Source: Planctomycetota bacterium
GTDB taxonomy: Bacteria > Planctomycetota > GCA-002687715
Reading direction: 5' to 3'
NCBI GenBank assembly: GCA_009691765.1
Contig: SIAO01000003.1
Coordinates: 1-64,000, forward strand
Length of the DNA: 64,000 nucleotides
The notes under the pieces are model-generated. The model ran no database searches. It saw nothing but the letters and a program-made list of their open reading frames with translations, and was not told where the DNA came from. The position numbers and the translations under genes were made by a program. Below are positions 19,353-27,305 of the stretch, one piece after another; position 1 is the stretch's first letter; each line of letters opens with the position of its first letter.

Positions 19353-20489
19353 GTGCCGAACAGCCACAACCACGCATCACTGATCGAACGCGCTGTCATC
19401 CTCGCCAAGCGAGGCACTGGGCTCGTGGAACCGAACCCGCGTGTCGGCGCTCTCGTCGTGCGTCAAGGCGAGATCGTTGCTGAAGGCTGGCATCGTGCCT
19501 ACGGTGGTCCTCACGCGGAAGTGATGGCACTGAACGCTGCCGGAGTGAAATCTCGTGGCGCAGATCTCTATTTGACGCTTGAGCCGTGCTCCACTCACGG
19601 CAAGACCGAACCTTGCACCGACGCCATTATCGCGACGGGCATCAGGCGCGTGTTCTACGCCATGAGCGACCCTAATCCGGTGAACGGGCGCCGCGCGAAA
19701 GAAGTGCTGCTCGAAGCTGGCATCGAGGTCGTGGAGCTGGGCGTAACTCCAGCAACCGAAGATCTGCTGAAAGACTTCACAGCCTACATGCGCGGCACGC
19801 TGCCTTGGGTGCTGCTGAAGTGGGCTATGACAGCGGACGGCAAAGTTGCCACCGCGGGTGGCGATGCACGCTGGATCAGCAGTGAGGAAAGCCGCGCAGA
19901 AGTGCATGTCGAGCGCCAGCGCTCAGACGCGGTCTTGGTCGGGCGCGCAACCGTGAAGTCCGACGACCCGTTGCTCACGGCTCGTATGAATGGTGGCAGT
20001 CGTCGCCAGCCTGTGCGCGTCGTCTTGGACAGCGGTCTCCATCTCGATCCTGCAGCGAAGATCGTGCAGACCGCCAGCGAAGTGCCCACTTGGGTGTTCC
20101 ACTGCGCCGGGCCTGAAGCTGACGACCGTCGTCATACTCTCGAGGCTTTTGGCGTGCGCACCCTTGCTGTGGGTAAAGGTGAAGACGGGCGCCTGAATCC
20201 CTGTGAAGCGCTGCAACTTCTGCGTCGCGAAGGGTTGCATCGCATTTTTGTAGAAGGCGGGCCGACTGTTCATGGGGCGTTGCTTTCGCAAGGCCTTGCA
20301 GACTGGGCGCGTGTTTACATCTCGCCGCTCTTGGTCGGAGGCATGACTGCGCCAGGGCCCGTTGCTGGTCCGGGTTTCGCCACACTTGATCTTGCGGTGT
20401 GGCTGAAAGACGTGCATGTGCGCGTCGTTGGCGACCACGGTTCCGACCTCGTGATGGAAGGCCGCATCGGCAACCATCGCGAAGCCTGA
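19353..20489 (+). CDS. ribD: Bifunctional riboflavin deaminase/reductase
   Basis: Carries out the second and third steps of riboflavin synthesis. Residues 1-145 are a cytidine deaminase-fold domain with zinc ligands in GPHAEVMAL and EPCSTHGKTEPC; residues ~150-378 are a RibD_C reductase (VLLKWAMTADGKVAT, DAVLVGRATVKSDDPLLTAR, VEGGPTVHGALLSQGLAD). The start is GTG 19353, preceded by AAGGAG with good spacing. No other rib genes or FMN riboswitch are visible here. Confidence 0.95.
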   Translation: MPNSHNHASLIERAVILAKRGTGLVEPNPRVGALVVRQGEIVAEGWHRAYGGPHAEVMALNAAGVKSRGADLYLTLEPCSTHGKTEPCTDAIIATGIRRVFYAMSDPNPVNGRRAKEVLLEAGIEVVELGVTPATEDLLKDFTAYMRGTLPWVLLKWAMTADGKVATAGGDARWISSEESRAEVHVERQRSDAVLVGRATVKSDDPLLTARMNGGSRRQPVRVVLDSGLHLDPAAKIVQTASEVPTWVFHCAGPEADDRRHTLEAFGVRTLAVGKGEDGRLNPCEALQLLRREGLHRIFVEGGPTVHGALLSQGLADWARVYISPLLVGGMTAPGPVAGPGFATLDLAVWLKDVHVRVVGDHGSDLVMEGRIGNHREA

Positions 20490-20568
20490 ACTGAAGCGCG
20501 CGCTGCAGACACTGCGCGTGATTCCGTTGCGCACCGGACATTGCGCATGCTGCGGCCCTCATGCACAT

Positions 20569-20585
20569 GTCCGCAACGTGCGGAC
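20569..20585. terminator. Hairpin between convergent ribD and pepP
   Basis: A perfect 7-bp stem, GTCCGCA/TGCGGAC with a 3-base loop, sits in the 207-bp gap between ribD and the convergent aminopeptidase gene. No U-tract follows on either strand, so a terminator role is uncertain. The rest of the gap shows no gene. Confidence 0.3.
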
Positions 20586-20696
20586 GGAGGTGGGCGGCTC
20601 TTCGTCGAGACCGGTCCTCGCGGCATGAACTGCTGGCGTTGACTCCGGTCCGGGCGGTGGCGGCTCGCGGAGGGCCGTCCGCTTCCATTGCTCGCG

Positions 20697-22103
20697 TCAG
20701 CGGGTGTCGCGGCCGCATAGCGCTTCGACGGCCTCCACGGATTTGGGAATCGCTGCGCTGAGACAACGGTTCCCTTTTTCCGTCACGAGATACATGTCCT
20801 CGATGCGTACGCCGAATCCTTCTTTGCGCATGTAGATGCCCGGCTCGATGGTGATCACCATGCCCGGCACCATGCGCATATCGCCTGGATCGTGCACGTC
20901 CAGACCAATGTGGTGGCTGACGCCGTGAGGCAAGACGCGCAAGGGGTCGAAACCCGCTTCGCGTATCACCTTGATTGCAGCGTTGTGCAAGTCATTCAAC
21001 GTGACGCCAGGTTTGAGGATGGCCGCTGCTGCGGCCTGGGCGGCCAGCACTGTGCTGTACACGTGTTTTTGCTCGTCACTGAAGCGCCCCGAGACGGGGA
21101 AGGTGCGTGTGATGTCTGCGGCGTAGCGTCCGAACTCAGTGCCCACATCACACAGGATCAATTCGCCTTGCTCCGTGCGACGACGATTTTCGTCATAGTG
21201 CAAGACGCACGCATTCGGACCGGAAGCGCAGATGGGGGCGTAGGCCGTTCCTGAGCTCCCATTCTCAAAAAATGCCCCGAGCGCCATGCCCATGAATTCG
21301 AATTCATAGAGGCCAGGACGCGCGTTGGCCATCATCACGTTGACGGCGTCGCCAGTGGCATCGACGGCTGCTTGCAACATCTCCAATTCGTAATTCGACT
21401 TGATGGAGCGCACCGTGCCCGCAGCGGAACCGAGAGCTTGGACTTTGAGATCTTTCTGCTTCTCGATGAAGAACTCGCGCACCGATTCTTCACGTGTGGT
21501 GGCGCGAGGGTCAAAGGTCCCAGCCTTGGGCCGTGAGCCGCGGCTGATGTTGTCCAAGTAGAGGGGTCCGCCACTGGTTTTCAATCCGGCGGCGATGGCT
21601 TCTTCTACGGGAACGAATCCTGTGCCCGGCCGCCCGCGCGGTGCTGTGAGGCTGACGACTTGGGTCTCGCTCATGCCTGCTGCCGCAGCAGCCTCTGGGC
21701 CAGCAGTGGTGCGCCGTCCGTTCCAAAGTGCGAAGGACTGCGAGTCTGGCGGTGCGAAGAGTTTCTCGTCGATGATGCGGCCGTCTTTTGCGACGAGGAC
21801 CAGCGCCACGGGATCGGTCTCCACGCCCGTGAAGTAGTAGACATTGCTGTCGGGGCGATAACGCATCAGCCCGACATCGGACGGACGCTCTGGCGAGAGC
21901 AGCAACACCACGCCTGTACCAATGCGCGCAGCAAGAGCTTCACGCCGTGCCTTGAGTTCTTCGGCCTGCGGCAAATGGAAGCGATGTTGGAAAGGGAAGG
22001 GACGCGAGCTGGTGCGTGTGGTGCGCTCTGCGATCGGCGCATCTTGCATCCAGCAGATGGGACTCAAGGCGGCCACAACAAGCACTGTGAGGAGTCTGCG
22101 CAT
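20697..22103 (-). CDS. pepP: Exported Xaa-Pro aminopeptidase (M24B)
   Basis: Metallopeptidase releasing N-terminal residues before proline. An N-terminal signal peptide (MRRLLTVLVVAALSPICWMQ) implies export, unlike cytoplasmic PepP. An aminopeptidase P N-terminal domain precedes a pita-bread M24 domain with all five dinuclear metal ligands: Asp in LCDVGTEFGRYAADITRTFP (two), His in HGVSHHIGLDVHD, Glu in TIEPGIY and Glu in VRIEDMYLVT. ATG 22103 is chosen over ATG 22130 because it starts directly on the signal peptide and a TACAAT -10-like box (22115-22110, minus strand) lies between the two. Confidence 0.88.
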   Translation of the reverse strand: MRRLLTVLVVAALSPICWMQDAPIAERTTRTSSRPFPFQHRFHLPQAEELKARREALAARIGTGVVLLLSPERPSDVGLMRYRPDSNVYYFTGVETDPVALVLVAKDGRIIDEKLFAPPDSQSFALWNGRRTTAGPEAAAAAGMSETQVVSLTAPRGRPGTGFVPVEEAIAAGLKTSGGPLYLDNISRGSRPKAGTFDPRATTREESVREFFIEKQKDLKVQALGSAAGTVRSIKSNYELEMLQAAVDATGDAVNVMMANARPGLYEFEFMGMALGAFFENGSSGTAYAPICASGPNACVLHYDENRRRTEQGELILCDVGTEFGRYAADITRTFPVSGRFSDEQKHVYSTVLAAQAAAAAILKPGVTLNDLHNAAIKVIREAGFDPLRVLPHGVSHHIGLDVHDPGDMRMVPGMVITIEPGIYMRKEGFGVRIEDMYLVTEKGNRCLSAAIPKSVEAVEALCGRDTR

Positions 22104-22109
22104 GGCCCG

Positions 22110-22115
22110 ATTGTA
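22110..22115 (-). promoter_or_regulatory. -10-like box abutting the pepP start
   Basis: On the minus strand TACAAT (5/6 consensus) lies 6 bp before ATG 22103. A TTGAAG sits 19 bp further upstream as a weak -35. This favours the shorter pepP start and a nearly leaderless transcript. Confidence 0.4.
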
Positions 22116-22136
22116 GAGCAGAGATGGCACGGCCCT

Positions 22137-22481
22137 TCAAACATCGCGGATGTGTGTTGCTTGGCCGTTGCCGTCGATCAGCACGAGGTCGCAACGCACC
22201 GCTGGTGTCCAGCGCACACGGCGTTCTGCAACGAGCCGACGCCACGCTCGCATGAGGCGTTGGCGCTTGCCATGCGTGAAGGCGAGATCTGCCGTTTCGA
22301 AGCCGCGGCTGCGTGCTTTGACTTCTACGAGCACGAGCACTGGGCCATCGCTGGCGAGGATGTCGATCTCGTCGTTGCCTGCGCGCACATTGCGCGCAAG
22401 CACGGTCAGTCCACCCTGTTCGACCAGCGCAACCGCCAAAGATTCAGACCTGCGGCCGTAGCGCTTCGATTCTTCGAGCAT
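22137..22481 (-). CDS. yraN: YraN/UPF0102 family nuclease-like protein
   Basis: A 114-residue protein with the UPF0102 core of the restriction-endonuclease-like fold: EESKRYGRRSESLAVALVEQ, the acidic catalytic-type NVRAGNDEIDILASDGPVLVLVEVKARS (Glu, Asp, then Glu-x-Lys), and a terminal CDLVLIDG. The family is conserved but its cellular role is unsettled. It lies between pepP and yajC on the minus strand. Confidence 0.88.
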   Translation of the reverse strand: MLEESKRYGRRSESLAVALVEQGGLTVLARNVRAGNDEIDILASDGPVLVLVEVKARSRGFETADLAFTHGKRQRLMRAWRRLVAERRVRWTPAVRCDLVLIDGNGQATHIRDV

Positions 22482-22527
22482 GCCTCCATTGTGAAGGCAG
22501 CTCGCAGCGGGGCGCAGGAAGTGCGCT

Positions 22528-22842
22528 TCAGGACTTGCTGGACTCGATGACCTGCACCACGGCAGCCTTCGAGATCTTCATGGAACCCTCTTCGAGTTCC
22601 AGGACGAAATGCTGCTCGGTCACCTTCTTGATGCTCCCGATGATGCCCGCTTGAGTGACGACTTCATCGCCAACCTTCAGCGCCTCGCGCATTTCTGCTT
22701 CCTTCTTGCGCTGTTTCTGCTGAGGGCGAATGAGCAAGAAGTAAAAGATGGCGAACATGATCGCCATGGGCGCAAGCATGCCCACGATGCCGCTGCCGGG
22801 CGCTGCATCTTCGAAGGCAAGTTGGAAGTCGAATGAGGGCAT
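22528..22842 (-). CDS. yajC: Sec translocase accessory protein YajC
   Basis: A 104-residue single-pass membrane protein: short N-terminus, hydrophobic segment GIVGMLAPMAIMFAIFYFLL, the diagnostic IRPQQKQRKKE, then a small soluble domain (LKVGDEVVTQAGIIGSIKKV). YajC associates with SecDF. secD and secF are not in the window. The start ATG 22842 has GGGAG upstream, but that motif is inside a perfect hairpin (see 22850-22870). The longer upstream frame is a shadow. Confidence 0.93.
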   Translation of the reverse strand: MPSFDFQLAFEDAAPGSGIVGMLAPMAIMFAIFYFLLIRPQQKQRKKEAEMREALKVGDEVVTQAGIIGSIKKVTEQHFVLELEEGSMKISKAAVVQVIESSKS

Positions 22843-22849
22843 GAAAGTT

Positions 22850-22870
22850 CTCCCGCTTAAGGTGCGGGAG
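22850..22870 (-). promoter_or_regulatory. Hairpin enclosing the yajC ribosome-binding site
   Basis: In the yajC mRNA, CUCCCGC (22870-22864) pairs perfectly with GCGGGAG (22856-22850) around the loop ACCUUAA. The 3' arm contains the only Shine-Dalgarno motif, GGGAG, ending 7 bases before the start codon. A 7-bp stem with six G-C pairs would block initiation unless opened. Confidence 0.5.
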
Positions 22871-22955
22871 GTTAGCAAGGCCGCGCCCGCGACCAACAGC
22901 CGCCAGCCGCCATTTGTAGCGTCACAGCCGCCAACGGCGCGTAATCGCCTGCCGC

Positions 22956-22961
22956 TACACT
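22956..22961 (+). promoter_or_regulatory. -10-like box abutting the mnmA start
   Basis: TACACT ends 7 bp before ATG 22969. No convincing -35 is seen. The spacing would give a transcript starting at or near the start codon. Confidence 0.3.
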
Positions 22962-22968
22962 GCAAGCC

Positions 22969-24087
22969 ATGAGCAGCAGTCGAGAACGCATTCTTGTGGC
23001 CATGAGTGGTGGCGTCGATTCCTCTGTGGCTGCGGCGCTGTTGCAGGAGGCGGGCCACGAGGTCATCGGGGCATTCATGCGCAACGGGGTGCCTGCCGAG
23101 GCTGGGCGACAGCATCGCCAAGGGTGCTGTGGCATCGAGGATGCTCACGACGCGCGGCGGGTGGCGGATGCGCTCGGCATCCGTTTCTACGCCGTGGATT
23201 TGGAAGCCCGCTTTGAGGAACTCATCGAGGGTTTCGCAGAGTCTTATGCCACGGGGCGCACGCCAAACCCTTGCATCGAGTGCAATCGTGCGTTCAAGTT
23301 TGGGTCGCTGCTGGGGTTGGCCGAGGACCTTGGTGCGGTTGCCGTCGCGACAGGGCACTACGCCAAGCTGGAATCACGCAACGGACGAACCTGCGTGGCG
23401 CGTGGTTTGGACCATGACAAGGATCAGTCCTATGTGCTGTGGCCTTTGACGCAGCATGTTTTGGCGCGCACGCGATTGCCTCTCGGTGGCATGACCAAAG
23501 CCATGGTGCGCGCGGAAGCCGAGCGTTTCGGTTTGCGCGTGGCCAACAAGCCCGAGAGCATGGACATCTGTTTCGTGCCAGGCGGGGATTACCGTGCGAT
23601 CGTGCGTGCACGGAGGCCGGAGGCTTTCGAACCTGGCGACATCGTCGATGAGTCTGGGCGCATTCTTGGTCTGCACAACGGCATTGCCGGATTCACGGTG
23701 GGACAGCGGCGCGGGCTTCCTGGTGGCCAAGTGCAACCGCTCCATGTGCTCGAAGTGGATCCCGTCAACAAGCGTGTCGTCGTGGGAACGCGCGATGCCT
23801 TGATCTCATCCGCTTGCACTCTCGAAAACGTGGTGTGGTCGGGATGTGCATCGCTGGCACTGGGGGAGTGTGTAGCCGGTTTGGTGCAGATCCGTGCGCA
23901 CCATGAAGCCGTCGCAGCCGAGGTCTCGCAGACGGCAGAAGGAGTGCGCATCGTTTTCGGCGCACCCGCTGAGGCCGTGACGCCTGGGCAGTCCGCAGTG
24001 CTTTACGATGAGAACGGTGGCATTCTCTTGGGAGGCGTGATTCGCAGCGTGCAGCGCGCACGCGCCCCTGCACCAATACAAGTTTGA
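22969..24087 (+). CDS. mnmA: tRNA-specific 2-thiouridylase
   Basis: Thiolates U34 of Lys, Glu and Gln tRNAs. The 372 residues show the ATP PP-loop (VAMSGGVDSSVAAALL), the catalytic Cys in GRTPNPCIECNRAFKF and the second Cys in SMDICFVPGGDY, followed by the beta-barrel domain (GFTVGQRRGLPGG). It needs a sulfur donor; a cysteine desulfurase is encoded at 58628. Confidence 0.96.
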   Translation: MSSSRERILVAMSGGVDSSVAAALLQEAGHEVIGAFMRNGVPAEAGRQHRQGCCGIEDAHDARRVADALGIRFYAVDLEARFEELIEGFAESYATGRTPNPCIECNRAFKFGSLLGLAEDLGAVAVATGHYAKLESRNGRTCVARGLDHDKDQSYVLWPLTQHVLARTRLPLGGMTKAMVRAEAERFGLRVANKPESMDICFVPGGDYRAIVRARRPEAFEPGDIVDESGRILGLHNGIAGFTVGQRRGLPGGQVQPLHVLEVDPVNKRVVVGTRDALISSACTLENVVWSGCASLALGECVAGLVQIRAHHEAVAAEVSQTAEGVRIVFGAPAEAVTPGQSAVLYDENGGILLGGVIRSVQRARAPAPIQV

Positions 24088-24136
24088 GAGCCAGCGCTGA
24101 ACCGCAGCACTCTCGCTACCGCTACGCTACAGGCGC

Positions 24137-26374
24137 ATGGCCTTCGCAGACCGCACATCCATCAAAGCAGTACCACTGCGCGTTGTCATGGTCTTCGCGG
24201 CCGCACTAACAGCGCTTTGCGGCTTCTCAGGAATGGATTTCGGCTTTGGTGTGCGCCCACTGACAGTGCATCTCGTGGATTTGTCTCAGTCGCACGGGAG
24301 CGCTGACGAAATCCTGACGGCGTTCTTCTTGCGCGCTCGAGCCGCACAACCTCCGCTGGAAGGCGAGCATGCGTTGATGGGCTTTGCTTCAGGGAACTTG
24401 CTCTTGGCCCCTGTCATGCCAGCGCATGAGTTCGTTGGGCCGGAAGTCGAAGGCAAGGCGCGCGTGAGCATCGCCGCATTGCCCTCGGATTTCAGCGCAC
24501 GCACACATTTCTCCGAAGCGCTCTCGGCGGCGTTGCGGTTGCAGCGAGGCAATGAGCATGTGCTGTGCGTGCTCCATGGTGATGGCCGTCATGCTGTGCC
24601 GGACTGGAATGCACTTCGGGCGCACACGAAACTCGCTTTCACTCATGCAGGGCGCCTGCCCGGCAAACATGCGTCAGCGCCGTCACTCGCTTTGGATGGA
24701 GCGCCGCCGTTGTTGTTGCCCGGCACGTGGGTGAGCCTGCCCTTGCTCATTCACGCTGACGCATCGAGTGCGCAAGATGTCTTGCTGGTCGCCGGCGCGA
24801 ATCGCGAGACCATCACAGCGTTTCCTGGCAGCACTCATGTGCAGTTCAAAGTTGAAGTGCCTCACGGAGCGCTGGAAGTGCAGTTGTGCTTGGTCGGAGA
24901 TTCGGGGGGAGTGCGCTCCACATTGCGTTTGCCTGTGGAAACTGGCACCGCGCGCACAGTGCGCGTGATCGGAGCACCTGCTGCCGTGCGCATGGCGCTT
25001 TCAGCGGACACTTTCGTGGATGGCGATGCCGACCTCGTGGTGCTGAATGACGCCAGCGTGGAAGGCGAGTTGGACAGTGCAGCGTTGGCTCAGATCGAGC
25101 GCGCCGTGAAAGATGGCGGCGCCGGGTTGCTCATCCTCGGTGGGCCGCATGCCTTTGCCGCCGGTGGTTACGCAGAGACACAACTCGACGGCCTCTCGCC
25201 GCTTGTGGCAGGGCGCAGTCTGGCTCAGGACATTCTCGTGCTGCTCGACGCATCAGGAAGCATGGAGCGTGAACAGCGTTTGCAGCGAGCCGTGCACGCG
25301 TGCAGCGAATTGGCTCGCAATCTTGGACGCGAGGACCGCCTTATCGTGGTGCCATTCACTACGACAGCGGGCACGCCGGTGCCGTCTGAACCCGTAGCGG
25401 CAGCCGAGTGGACGCGATCATCCACGGCTCTAGCAGCGTTGCTGCCTTCTGGCGGTACGGCTTTGTTGCCGGCATTGGATGCAGCACAGCGCGTACCTCG
25501 CGCGCTTGGTCGATCACGCGTGATGCTGATCTTGAGCGACTTCGACATGGCCGATTTGCGCACGCAAGCGGCTGTCGGTCTGGCACGAGCTCGCGCGCAT
25601 GAAGTCGCAGAGCGTGTCTTGGCGGTGGTGCTCGATCCAGCGGTTGGCGCCGAAGCGGTCGCAGCAGCGATTGCTGATGAAGTGCGCGTCGTGCAGGGTG
25701 TGGCCCCGCAGACACTGGTGGAAGCCCTGCGCCAATCTGGTTGGAAAGCAGAACCTGTCCTTGTGAGCGGCGCAGGGAACGGTCTTGCCCCTTTCGAATT
25801 CGCAGCAGACGGATGGAATCCCGTCGTTGCCGTTCAAGAAGCCGAAGTTTGCGCTGTAGATACGCAACGCGGACCCCTCGCCGCCGTTCGGCTCGCGGGG
25901 CGCGGCAGCGTCGCGGCCCTTGCTGCACATGGAAGCGGACCCGCATGGTGCGCTGCAGTGGCTTCACTAGCGACGCGCGTGGCGCGGCAGCCGCAGCCGA
26001 TGGCACGAATCTTGAGTGGGCCAGAAGGCACTCGCATCGTGAGCGCAACGCCGTTCGCACTGGAGAGCGTGCTCTTGGAATGTAGTGACGGCAGCAGAAT
26101 CCTGCACAGAGTCAACCGTGCGTGCGAGTACGTTTCTGCAGTTACGGCACCAGCGGGACCGGCTCAGGTGGTCAACGAACTCGGCTATGTCTTGGCGCGC
26201 GGTGTCGTTGTGCGCAGCGCCGATGAGGAATTGGGCTGGGCTCCACAACGGCTGCCGAATCTGGCCCAAACGGCACAGGACAGCGGGGCGTCGTGGCCGC
26301 TGGCTGCGCTCGCAGCCGTGTTGCTCGCTCTAAGTTTTTTGATGCCTCGGCGGGTTCCGTTTCAGTCAGGCTGA
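24137..26374 (+). CDS. VWA-domain membrane protein (BatA/B-like)
   Basis: A 745-residue protein with an N-terminal hydrophobic segment (VPLRVVMVFAAALTALCGFSG), a C-terminal one (WPLAALAAVLLALSFLMP), and a von Willebrand A domain between. The MIDAS motif is DASGSME near residue 369, with a later SGGTALLPAL threonine-type loop and ILSDFD. A glutamine-amidotransferase-like segment (GGAGLLILGGPHAFAAGGY) precedes the VWA domain, an arrangement common in Planctomycetota membrane proteins. The likely role is metal-dependent binding at the envelope; partners are unknown. A TACGCT box 8 bp before the ATG may serve as -10. Confidence 0.75.
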   Translation: MAFADRTSIKAVPLRVVMVFAAALTALCGFSGMDFGFGVRPLTVHLVDLSQSHGSADEILTAFFLRARAAQPPLEGEHALMGFASGNLLLAPVMPAHEFVGPEVEGKARVSIAALPSDFSARTHFSEALSAALRLQRGNEHVLCVLHGDGRHAVPDWNALRAHTKLAFTHAGRLPGKHASAPSLALDGAPPLLLPGTWVSLPLLIHADASSAQDVLLVAGANRETITAFPGSTHVQFKVEVPHGALEVQLCLVGDSGGVRSTLRLPVETGTARTVRVIGAPAAVRMALSADTFVDGDADLVVLNDASVEGELDSAALAQIERAVKDGGAGLLILGGPHAFAAGGYAETQLDGLSPLVAGRSLAQDILVLLDASGSMEREQRLQRAVHACSELARNLGREDRLIVVPFTTTAGTPVPSEPVAAAEWTRSSTALAALLPSGGTALLPALDAAQRVPRALGRSRVMLILSDFDMADLRTQAAVGLARARAHEVAERVLAVVLDPAVGAEAVAAAIADEVRVVQGVAPQTLVEALRQSGWKAEPVLVSGAGNGLAPFEFAADGWNPVVAVQEAEVCAVDTQRGPLAAVRLAGRGSVAALAAHGSGPAWCAAVASLATRVARQPQPMARILSGPEGTRIVSATPFALESVLLECSDGSRILHRVNRACEYVSAVTAPAGPAQVVNELGYVLARGVVVRSADEELGWAPQRLPNLAQTAQDSGASWPLAALAAVLLALSFLMPRRVPFQSG

Positions 26375-26410
26375 TGGGACGGACCGATAGAGAGCGGGGA
26401 GTCTCCGCTC

Positions 26411-27025
26411 ATGAAATACGCGCTTCCGGGTTTCTTTCTCGTCACAGCATTCTTCGCAGCTTGCACGATTACCCAGAGTTCGGAAGCAACTTCTCGACCC
26501 GGCGTGAGCCCGGTTGGGCATGTGGAGCAACAGGTGCGGATTCGCGTGGCCGGGCTGCAAAGCCTGCAAGGCGCGCAGCTTCTCACTTCGATGGAGACTT
26601 TGATCAAGTGCGGAGCCCTCGCGCGCAAGCCGGTCATTGAAGGCCTGAGTTCGCCGGACCCGCGGATGCGAGCGAGTCTCGTTTATGTGCTGGGGTACAT
26701 CGGAGGTTCTGAAGCGCGCGTCGCTGTGTCCGAGCGCTTGGGCGACACCGACGTGGGAGTGCGTTACGAAGCTGCGGCGGCGCTGCTACAGATGGGCGAT
26801 GTGTCCGGTTTGCCCGTGCTGATCAAGTTGCTCGACGACCGAGATGCGCGTGTGCGCTTCAAGGCGATCGAAGCCGTCGCGGGCGTGGCTGGTCAGCATT
26901 TTGGCTACGAGTTCAATGCCTCTCCGGCCGAGCGTGGTTCGGCGCTGCAACGCATCAAGGCTTGGTGGGCAGAACGCAGCACAACGGTGAGCACCGTGAC
27001 AGCAAGTAATCGACAACTGCCATGA
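26411..27025 (+). CDS. HEAT-repeat putative lipoprotein
   Basis: A 204-residue protein. The N-terminus (MKYALPGFFLVTAFFAAC) resembles a lipoprotein signal with Cys18 as the lipidation site, though FFAA is a loose lipobox. Residues ~70-160 form two or three HEAT repeats (DPRMRASLVYVLGYIG, DVGVRYEAAAALLQMGD, DARVRFKAIEAVAGVAG). The end, ASPAERGSALQRIKAWW, closely matches the end of the protein at 27306, so the two are probably related. The stop overlaps the start of a 28-codon ORF. Confidence 0.7.
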   Translation: MKYALPGFFLVTAFFAACTITQSSEATSRPGVSPVGHVEQQVRIRVAGLQSLQGAQLLTSMETLIKCGALARKPVIEGLSSPDPRMRASLVYVLGYIGGSEARVAVSERLGDTDVGVRYEAAAALLQMGDVSGLPVLIKLLDDRDARVRFKAIEAVAGVAGQHFGYEFNASPAERGSALQRIKAWWAERSTTVSTVTASNRQLP

Positions 27026-27108
27026 ACTGGCTCTGGGTCGTGGGTGTCGTTTGGGTGGCGAGCGCCTTGATCGTGGGCATCTCCTACCGTTGTTCCACGA
27101 AGAGTTAG
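27022..27108 (+). CDS. Small single-pass membrane protein (28 residues)
   Basis: Begins at an ATGA overlap with the preceding stop. The sequence is one hydrophobic helix (NWLWVVGVVWVASALIVGIS) and a short basic tail YRCSTKS. The coupled start and clean hydrophobic span argue for a real small protein of the inner membrane, perhaps tied to the HEAT lipoprotein. I recognise no family. Confidence 0.5.
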   Translation: MNWLWVVGVVWVASALIVGISYRCSTKS

Positions 27109-27221
27109 AGCGAATAGGTCGGTCCTTGAGGGGTGCAGGGGCAATTCCGCCTCACAGTTGCGCCGCTCGGCCGTTCAATCACGAGTGTTCGCTGGAAGTT
27201 GAGTCATGGCCCCTGCCGTGA

Positions 27222-27290
27222 GTGAGGTTAGCAGTGGCTGCAGGGCGGCTACGATGCCGCCGCGCGGGCAGGTCCGCGGCCGAACCTCAC
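27222..27290 (+). ncRNA. Candidate four-way-junction leader RNA
   Basis: GTGAGGTT (27222-27229) pairs with AACCTCAC (27283-27290) and encloses three consecutive perfect hairpins: 27231-27241 (4 bp), 27244-27261 (6 bp, loop TACGAT) and 27263-27278 (5 bp). Junction strands are 1, 2, 1 and 4 bases. The closing helix ends 15 bases before ATG 27306. It is not a tRNA: the loops lack tRNA consensus. Found by eye in GC-rich DNA, so chance cannot be excluded. Confidence 0.3.
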
Positions 27291-27305
27291 GGGTGGGTCC
27301 ACAGC

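Noticed and set aside
22843-23358. Long N-terminal extension of yajC
   Set aside because: Antisense to mnmA; YajC proteins begin just before the membrane segment, and ATG 22842 has the ribosome-binding site.
27222-27290. tRNA gene
   Set aside because: The cloverleaf outline fits loosely, but the closing stem is 8 bp, the D-like loop has 3 bases, there is no TTC-type T loop and no 7-base anticodon loop.
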